Origin: Thermoplasmata archaeon
Lineage (GTDB): Archaea > Thermoplasmatota > Thermoplasmata > GCA-020350865
DNA length: 21,273 bases
Reading direction: 5' to 3'
Assembly (NCBI GenBank): GCA_020351895.1
Contig: CP070672.1
Span: 2,066,241-2,087,513 of the forward strand
A program made the position numbers and the translations under genes. Shown in pieces: positions 12,992 through 19,700 of the stretch. Position 1 is the first letter of the stretch; the number at the start of each line of letters is the position of its first letter. The notes beneath the pieces are model-generated. The model had not been told where the DNA came from, did no database searches, and worked only from the letters and a program-made list of their open reading frames with translations.

Positions 12992-14083
12992 TTAACCAGT
13001 AAAAAAGGCCTTGACCTCCCGAGCAACACGCTCAATCTCCTCAAATTTGATTCTAGGATCCAAAGGTAAGGACAGAACCTCCTCTGCGCATGCTTCCGTA
13101 TTCTCAAGAGTCACAGATGGGAAATTGTCGAGAATGTAGGGTTGTTTGTGCACAGGGATGTTGTAATGTATGCCGGTTGCTATGCCTTTGGATTTCAGAA
13201 ATCTTGCAAGCTCGTCCCTTCTTTTTGTTTTTATTACATAAAGATGATAGGCATGCTTTGCCCACCCCATCTCAGTTGGTATTACTATTTCACTCAGGCC
13301 GTCAAGAAGTTCTGAATAATGTGCTGCATTCTTTCTTCTAGCCTCGATCCACTCCGGAAGATGCTTCAATTGAACCCTTCCAATGGCTGCATGAATCTCA
13401 CTCAATCTGAAATTGAATCCGAACATCGTACTTTTGTACTTATCGGTCCTGCCATGGTCCTTCATCAGGGCCATTGTAGAAGCCAGTTCTTCGTCATTGG
13501 TCGTGATCATGCCACCTTCACCGGCAACTGTCATGTTCTTGGAAGGAAAGTAGCTGAAGCAGGTGATATCCCCTATTGTACCCACCATGTGCCCAAAGGC
13601 CATGGCACCATGGGCCTGACAGGCGTCCTCTATCACCTTTAAATCATGTTCTCTTGCCAAGTCCATTATGGGCTTCATCTCGGCAGGATGCCCGTATAGA
13701 TGCACTGGGACAATTGCCCTGGTTTTCGGGGTAATCAGTCTCTCTATTTCCTCGAGTTTAATGGTGAAGGAAATCGGGTCTATATCAGCAAAAATTGGTG
13801 TTGCACCCAAAAGGATCACAGGACTTGCCGTAGCTATGAATGTGAAGGAAGGAATTATGACCTCATCACCACCCTTGATATCTAGGGCTTTTAGTGCCAA
13901 GAACAATGCCGCCGTACCGGAATTTACACTGACACCGTATTTTGCAGTGCAAAATTTGGCAAATTCCTCCTCCAGTATCCTTGCGTTTAGGCCTTTAACA
14001 TACCAGCCACTTTCTATGACATCCAATACGGCTTTTTTTATCTCCTCGTCCACAAACATAGTGCATAGGGGAATCTCATCCAT
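12992..14083 (-). CDS. DegT/DnrJ/EryC1 PLP-dependent sugar aminotransferase (WbpE/GnnB-like)
   Basis: About 363 residues, fold type I. It transfers an amino group, usually from glutamate, to a 3- or 4-keto nucleotide sugar. Numbered from the TTG at 14089, the PLP residues are Asp155 in EDACQAHGA, the substrate-shielding loop NSGTAAL (56-62), and Lys184 in SYFPSKNMTVAGEGG. The FNFRLSEIHAAIG signature and the HLYVIKTKRRDEL region are also present. Start: ATG 14083 lies 11 bases after GGGAG. A TTG at 14089 lies five bases after the same SD and would add two residues. Both overlap or abut the stop of the acyltransferase (14086), so translation is coupled. Together with the dehydrogenase and acyltransferase it forms the oxidise-aminate-acylate triad known from WbpB/E/D. 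Confidence 0.9.
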   Translation of the reverse strand: MDEIPLCTMFVDEEIKKAVLDVIESGWYVKGLNARILEEEFAKFCTAKYGVSVNSGTAALFLALKALDIKGGDEVIIPSFTFIATASPVILLGATPIFADIDPISFTIKLEEIERLITPKTRAIVPVHLYGHPAEMKPIMDLAREHDLKVIEDACQAHGAMAFGHMVGTIGDITCFSYFPSKNMTVAGEGGMITTNDEELASTMALMKDHGRTDKYKSTMFGFNFRLSEIHAAIGRVQLKHLPEWIEARRKNAAHYSELLDGLSEIVIPTEMGWAKHAYHLYVIKTKRRDELARFLKSKGIATGIHYNIPVHKQPYILDNFPSVTLENTEACAEEVLSLPLDPRIKFEEIERVAREVKAFFTG

Positions 14084-14085
14084 AA

Positions 14086-14736
14086 TCAATCACTCTCCCA
14101 TTCGTATGGTACACCATAATATCCCAATTCACAAGTTAGATCTGAAACATTTTTGATGACCCTTGCAGGGTTTCCCACTGCAACTGAATCATCTGGGATG
14201 CTCTGAACGACAACAGAGCCGCATCCCACAAGGCTGTTTTTTCCTATTATCACCTTTGGCCCAAGTGTCACATTGCTCCCTATCTTGGCGTTCTCCTTTA
14301 TAACAACACCTTTTGCACACTCATTGAACTTAGGGCATGGAGGGTGGCGCATATTCAAGATTGTCACACTGGGTGCCAGCCATACCTTATCCTTTATATT
14401 TACAAATTCAGGAACAAAACAATTGGAATGGATCCTCACCTTATTTCCTATGACATTCTCCCTCTCCACAACAGAGTGGGAGCCAATACTCACATCATCT
14501 CCTATTAGATTGTTCTCACGAATAAGCACTCCATGGCCGGTTTGAAAGTTATTTCCAATCTTGTTTCCTCGGTATATCACGCTGTGTGAACGGATTTTAG
14601 CATTATCTCCAATTATCAATTTACCTTCATGCGGTGGATTTATGGGAGGCTTTGAGGATTTCACGCCGAGGATCACGAAATCCTCCAAATTCGAATTATC
14701 GCCAAGTTCCACATCATCCATGATTTTTTGGGTCAT
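14086..14736 (-). CDS. Left-handed beta-helix N-acyltransferase (WbpD-like)
   Basis: 216 residues from ATG 14736, with hexapeptide repeats throughout (IGDNAK, IGNNFQ, IGDDVS, IGSHSV, IGNKVR, IGSNVT, LGPKVI, VGCGSV), i.e. a trimeric LbH fold. A loop with RHPPCPKFNECAKG interrupts the coils near residue 125. Such a loop is seen in acetyltransferases that act on amino sugars and often carries the catalytic His. The end, VAVGNPARVIK, is typical of acetyl-CoA-dependent sugar N-acetyltransferases. In this operon it should acylate the amino group placed by the DegT enzyme. The longer frame from TTG 14760 has a weaker start context. GGAG lies ten bases before ATG 14736. The acyl donor (acetyl or other) cannot be read from sequence. 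Confidence 0.85.
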   Translation of the reverse strand: MTQKIMDDVELGDNSNLEDFVILGVKSSKPPINPPHEGKLIIGDNAKIRSHSVIYRGNKIGNNFQTGHGVLIRENNLIGDDVSIGSHSVVERENVIGNKVRIHSNCFVPEFVNIKDKVWLAPSVTILNMRHPPCPKFNECAKGVVIKENAKIGSNVTLGPKVIIGKNSLVGCGSVVVQSIPDDSVAVGNPARVIKNVSDLTCELGYYGVPYEWESD

Positions 14737-14827
14737 ATCCGATTTTCTCCAGCATATCAACCTTTAACAGAAAGGTTGGGAGACTGGTAGGTCTATCTAT
14801 AATTTAAAAGTTACGATATAAAAGATT

Positions 14828-16447
14828 TCATTTCTCCAATAGAAAATCCCCGATTATAAGCACATCCATCCCGCTTCCGTAATATGTTGCCAGGGCCTGA
14901 TAAGGTGTGTTCACAATGGGATCGCCCTTTACGTTGAAACTCGTGTTCAATGTGATTCCATGACCAGTTTCATTCTTCAACTCTTGCAGGAATTTGTGGT
15001 ACTTTTCATTTTGCTCTTTGGAAACTGTTTGTATCCGGGAGGTATTATCAACATGGGTGACTGAGGGTATGATATCCCGACCCCCTTCCTTTACATCGAA
15101 TGTGATGGTCATATAAGGGGCAATTTTTGATTTCCCAACAAAATAGAGTGGGACATCCTCCTCTAATACTGAAGGGGCAAACGGTCTGAACTGCTCCCTG
15201 AATTTTATTTTGCTGTTCACGATATCCTTCATGTCGGGATTTGTGGGATTTGCTAATATGCTTCGATTGCCAAGGGCCCTTGGTCCAAACTCCATTCGAT
15301 CCTGATACCATCCAACTATCTTGTTCTCGGAAACCTTCTGGGCTGCATAGGATGCCTTGTCGCTCAATTCGGAATACTGCACTCCAGCCATGTCCAAAGC
15401 ATCCCTGATCTCGTCATTGGAATATTCAGGTCCCAAGAAGACATCTGGAAGTGCATGGATCCTATGACCTTCCCGCCTGGCTATCAGGTAACATGCTCCG
15501 AGGGATAGCCCTGCATCGCTTGCCGCCGGTTGAATGTAGAGATTATCAATAAAATCGAGATTCATGAGCCTTTGATTGACCACGCAATTGAGGGCAACAC
15601 CGCCTGCAAGACACAGTTTGGAAAGTCCCGTTTTCTTGTGAAAATTTTCCACCATATCAACGAATATCTTCTCCAAATGCTCCTGCCCACAGGCGGCTAT
15701 ATCCTCATAGTAGGAAGTGACCTCGCCATCAGGCAGCCTTGGGGGCCCCAACTTCTCTATCAGTTTTTCGTTGTAAAAAGGCTCCTGCTTGCTGGGATTC
15801 GGTTTGCCTGGCTGGGGTATCTTGATGTAATCGGTGTTCATGTTGTATCTTCCGTCCGAATAGCTTACCAGCCAGCTAAAATCATATTTTCCCCTTCTCC
15901 CATAGGATGAAAGACCCATTACCTTGTACTCATCATTATCCCTCTGAAAACCCACATACTGTGTTAGCACTGAGTAGAAAATTCCAAGGCTGTTTGGTTT
16001 CGGAATCCTTTCTTTAACCTCTATGTCCTTGCCGTCTCCAACACAAAATTCTGTACAAACACTGTCGCCTGACAAATCCGCGCTTATGATCATGGCGGAA
16101 TCGAATCCTGAAGCGTAATATGCACTTGCACAGTGGGCATCATGATGGTTAACGAGCTCGATCTCAGGGATGCATCCGAACTTGCTCTTTATATAATCCC
16201 CTAGAATCTTTTTGAAGTTCTGATAGGTCTCCCCGGGAAAAACCAAAATATCCACATCCTCCATTGTGATTTTTCCGCGACTTAAAACAAAGCGCATGGC
16301 CTTTTCCGGAAGGCGGCCGGGAGCGTGTTTGATTCTAAGAAATCTCTCCTCCTCAGCTGAAGCTATGACATCTCCGTCTTTAAGCAACGTGGCTGATCCA
16401 TCCTGATTGCCCCCTCTGACTCCACCAGAGATTCCTAAAATGTACAT
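14828..16447 (-). CDS. Carbamoyltransferase, NodU/CmcH/TobZ family
   Basis: 539 residues, full length for the family. The N-terminal Kae1-like ASKHA domain starts with LGISGGVRGGNQDGSAT (4-20) and AEEERFLRIKHA. NHHDAH (100-105) supplies the metal-binding histidines. LAGGVALNC (280-288) and QPAASDAGLSLGA follow. The C-terminal YrdC-like part has EFGPRALGNRSILA (386-399), KFREQFRPFAPSV (415-427), HVDNTSRIQTV and NTSFN. These enzymes make carbamoyl-adenylate from carbamoyl phosphate and ATP and place the carbamoyl on a hydroxyl of a sugar or antibiotic. Here the acceptor is probably a sugar of the glycan made by the next three genes. Start: GGAGGG lies seven bases before ATG 16447; the TTG at 16462 overlaps the SD. 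A 91-base gap separates it from the acyltransferase frame. The candidate promoter is CAAAATTTAA at 16481-16490 (minus strand). Confidence 0.92.
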   Translation of the reverse strand: MYILGISGGVRGGNQDGSATLLKDGDVIASAEEERFLRIKHAPGRLPEKAMRFVLSRGKITMEDVDILVFPGETYQNFKKILGDYIKSKFGCIPEIELVNHHDAHCASAYYASGFDSAMIISADLSGDSVCTEFCVGDGKDIEVKERIPKPNSLGIFYSVLTQYVGFQRDNDEYKVMGLSSYGRRGKYDFSWLVSYSDGRYNMNTDYIKIPQPGKPNPSKQEPFYNEKLIEKLGPPRLPDGEVTSYYEDIAACGQEHLEKIFVDMVENFHKKTGLSKLCLAGGVALNCVVNQRLMNLDFIDNLYIQPAASDAGLSLGACYLIARREGHRIHALPDVFLGPEYSNDEIRDALDMAGVQYSELSDKASYAAQKVSENKIVGWYQDRMEFGPRALGNRSILANPTNPDMKDIVNSKIKFREQFRPFAPSVLEEDVPLYFVGKSKIAPYMTITFDVKEGGRDIIPSVTHVDNTSRIQTVSKEQNEKYHKFLQELKNETGHGITLNTSFNVKGDPIVNTPYQALATYYGSGMDVLIIGDFLLEK

Positions 16448-16703
16448 TTTTATTCCCTCCAAAGTCTGTTTTCGGATACCTTAAATTTTGGATTGTATTC
16501 AGATTTTGCTCTTTGTCTCGAATACTCAGCACGAGATATAACCATGGGCATCGTATGTGCATTCACCCACGGAACATGTGAATCTTCGCATATTATTCTG
16601 GACTAAATAAGCTTTTCTGAAATTAAATTCTGATAATCATTTCAAAGTAAGAATTTAAATGTTTTTCAAATAAAGTAAATAAATATGTTATTCTTAATCA
16701 GCT
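16448..16703. promoter_or_regulatory. 256-base intergenic region with sugar-operon promoter
   Basis: This lies after the stop of the giant surface gene and before the carbamoyltransferase start, both on the minus strand. CAAAATTTAA at 16481-16490 (minus strand) is 34-43 bases before ATG 16447 and is the best box A candidate. T-rich stretches near 16640-16690 may end the upstream transcript. A 60-codon minus-strand frame (16380-16562) runs out of frame into the carbamoyltransferase and has no homology I recognise. No RNA gene seen. Confidence 0.4.
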
Positions 16704-19700
16704 TCATGTGTTTTTCTTTTCATTGGATTTATTCTGTAGCTTCCTGTACTCCATTATGAATCTGCCTTCCAAAAGCGAGTTCAGCATTGCCTTTATATCT
16801 GGGAAGGCATCTATGGTTCCTGTCCAGTTCTCAAGCTCTCCTTTATATCTTTCTTCAATATCCTCAACAAAATCCTTCATCTTCCTGTAATACGGCTTGG
16901 GGAGGCGGCCCTGCATAAAGGCGGCAAGTATAACGAAATTTCCTCTGTAAATGTACACCATCTTATCTCCATAATCCATGCGTTTTAGGTGCTCTCCCTC
17001 CTCTCCACCAAAGGAATCTCTGATGAACTCCTGAACCGCAACGAACATACCTGCAAGGATGTCTTCATCCTTCTCACCTCCTTTTTCGTAGCTCATTTTA
17101 ACTCCTGCGTGTTCTATAAGCAGTCCCGATTTTGTTATTAGGAAAATATCCTCGATGGCATAGACACCTTTCCAGGCCAAAAGAAACGATATGAGGATCG
17201 CTATCAGGACGAATGGTAGGATGTACACCATCCAGGTCTCACCCTTTAAAACGGATGAAGGGGGCAATATCTGTATCTCAACAGGAAGTGTCGTTTCGTT
17301 CTCCCCATCGCTTACAGTTATCCAAATCACATCTTCAGAGATATTACCAGGGTACCTGAATATTACAAAATGACCCACTATATCGACATATGTACTGTTT
17401 ACACTCACAGATAAATTGACGAGTTCACTATCTATGTCTGAAATGTATTCAGTCAGATCCAGAATCCAATCTTGATCCTTTTCCCCAACCTGTATCGGGA
17501 TGCCTGCAATAAGTGGCGGATCGTTTACAGAGAGGACAGTTACGATCAAGGTATCCTCGTAATAAGCTTCCTTGTCGTCTGTGGCTCTGATGGTTATGGA
17601 TTCACTACCGAACCAATTTGGTGGTGGTATGAAATCGATGGTATTATCATCATGAATGATTACTTTGATGGAATCATTGCCATAGGTGTAGTAGATGGGG
17701 TCACCATCGAAGTCAATGAAGTGCTCATCAAGATCATAAGCACCGATAATTTCTTGATCCTCGAATATCAGAATGTCGGGAAGCGTGATCAGAATCTCGG
17801 GAGGATAATTTTCATCCACTGTAACTGTTGTGGCTTGAAACGTTGTGTTGAGGCCATCAGAGACGTAAACTGTTAATGAGACGGTGTACGGATACCTTTG
17901 TCCTTCCCAATATTCAGGATAAAGCAAAAACAGGTGGGTACCTTCAACGGTTACGTTGTCAGGATTAGATGTGAAAATAACGAGATCTTCAATATCGTTG
18001 TCCTTATCTGAAATGTACCATCCCAAATCGAATTTATAGGTGTAATTGTAGCGAATTTTCAAAGGATCCAGGGGCTTGATTTGTGGGGGATCGTTTACAG
18101 GTATCACTGTGATATTGATGGTCTGCTCCGCAATACCACCAATCGGATCTTCGGCCCTGAAGGTGACCCTCTCTGTACCACTCCATTCCCCTGACGCCGA
18201 TAGGTCGACGGTATGGTTGGAATTTATTGTGATGTCCACCTGGGAATACCCATGGCTCATTTCGAGCCTGTCACCATCCGAATCAATGAAATGGAGGTCC
18301 AAATCGAAAACCGCAAGTTTTGTTTGATTCTCGTAAAGTGTCACATCAGGAATCCTGGCAATCAAAACTGGAGGATGGTTTGATGTTATCTTCACCCTTA
18401 TTAACTCGCTATCGTTCCCCTCACCATCGGACACTGTCAAGGTTACATAATCCTCACTGCCCAACATGCTCTCAGGATAGTTGTAAGTCACCTTAAATCC
18501 ATTAATTGTGGTATATGATGGCTCATCTGAGGCGAGGGTGAGCTCAGAGGGTAGATTGTCGATATCATGTATATAATAGCCATAGTCAAACGTATACGGT
18601 GTATCGAAGTGTACATTGATATCTGGGCAGTTTGCGATTTTGGGATCATCATTTACTGGGGTCACATTTATCCATGCTTTCTGAAAATCTAGGTTTCCAT
18701 GGGGATCTTCAAGCCAATATGTGACCTCCATATTGCCATATTTATCGTCTTTGGATATCAAGGAGATGACTTGATTCCCCGTGCTATTTTCGGAATAGGC
18801 AATAAGAATGGAGTCATCAAAATCTGTTAGGTACCATTTTAGCTCGGATACCAGGTCCTGAGGATCACTTGCATAATTTGAAAGATCGATAGAATGAAGA
18901 ATAAAATCCTCTTCGATCTCGATATCGGGTATTGTTCCTACGATCACTGGCTCCTGTGAGATTTCAATGTCAAATGTCGAAGAACTCTGTATATTTTGTC
19001 CGATATCATATATTGCTAAGATTGTGACCCTTCCCAGACCCACAGCCGTGAGTATGGTCCTGGACCCCCTAGATGGGTTTACGATTCCCCTGCTTGCGTT
19101 ATTGCTGATCCAGTCTACTTCCACCTCCCCTATATAACCTTCTGAATGATTATATGCGGAGGCGTAAAAGGTATCTGTACTTCCCAAATAAGAAGTTTCC
19201 AAAACCAGAACTTTCCCATTATTGTCGGGTTCGCTGCGAATCTGTATATAATCCACTGTGGGAGGCGGTGTTGTTATTTCGAACTGATTGAGTGATGATG
19301 AGTTAAAGTTATCGTTGGTGTCATTGACCCAAATCGTGAAATTGTAGATTCCTGCCTCATTGTAGGTATCTGTGTGGAACCATTCATTGCCACTGCCCAT
19401 TTCCATATTTACGTTTACCTGGCTGTCATCTGGATAGGTAATTATTATCCAGACCTCTTGAATACCAAAATTATCTTCTATTTCAACTGTGACGTTAACT
19501 TGGCCGCCAATGTTCTGTGATAGTGGATCAGCAGAGGCATTGGTAATAATGGGTAGATCGTCATCCTGAACAAGAATATTTTTTTCTCCTGATTTGTTCA
19601 AGTTGAAAGATGTGTCACTGGCATAAATTTCGTAGTTTAGAAGGGTTGCATTGGAGGTGATGTTAATAGGAAGCTCGTATTTTCCATTACCTACGGAGTT

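Noticed and set aside
13319..14156. Plus-strand frames opposite the aminotransferase
   Set aside because: Shadows of a strongly supported minus-strand enzyme; no start signals or domains of their own.
16380..16562. 60-codon minus-strand frame upstream of and overlapping the carbamoyltransferase start
   Set aside because: It is out of frame with the carbamoyltransferase, has no SD or homology, and overlaps the probable promoter.
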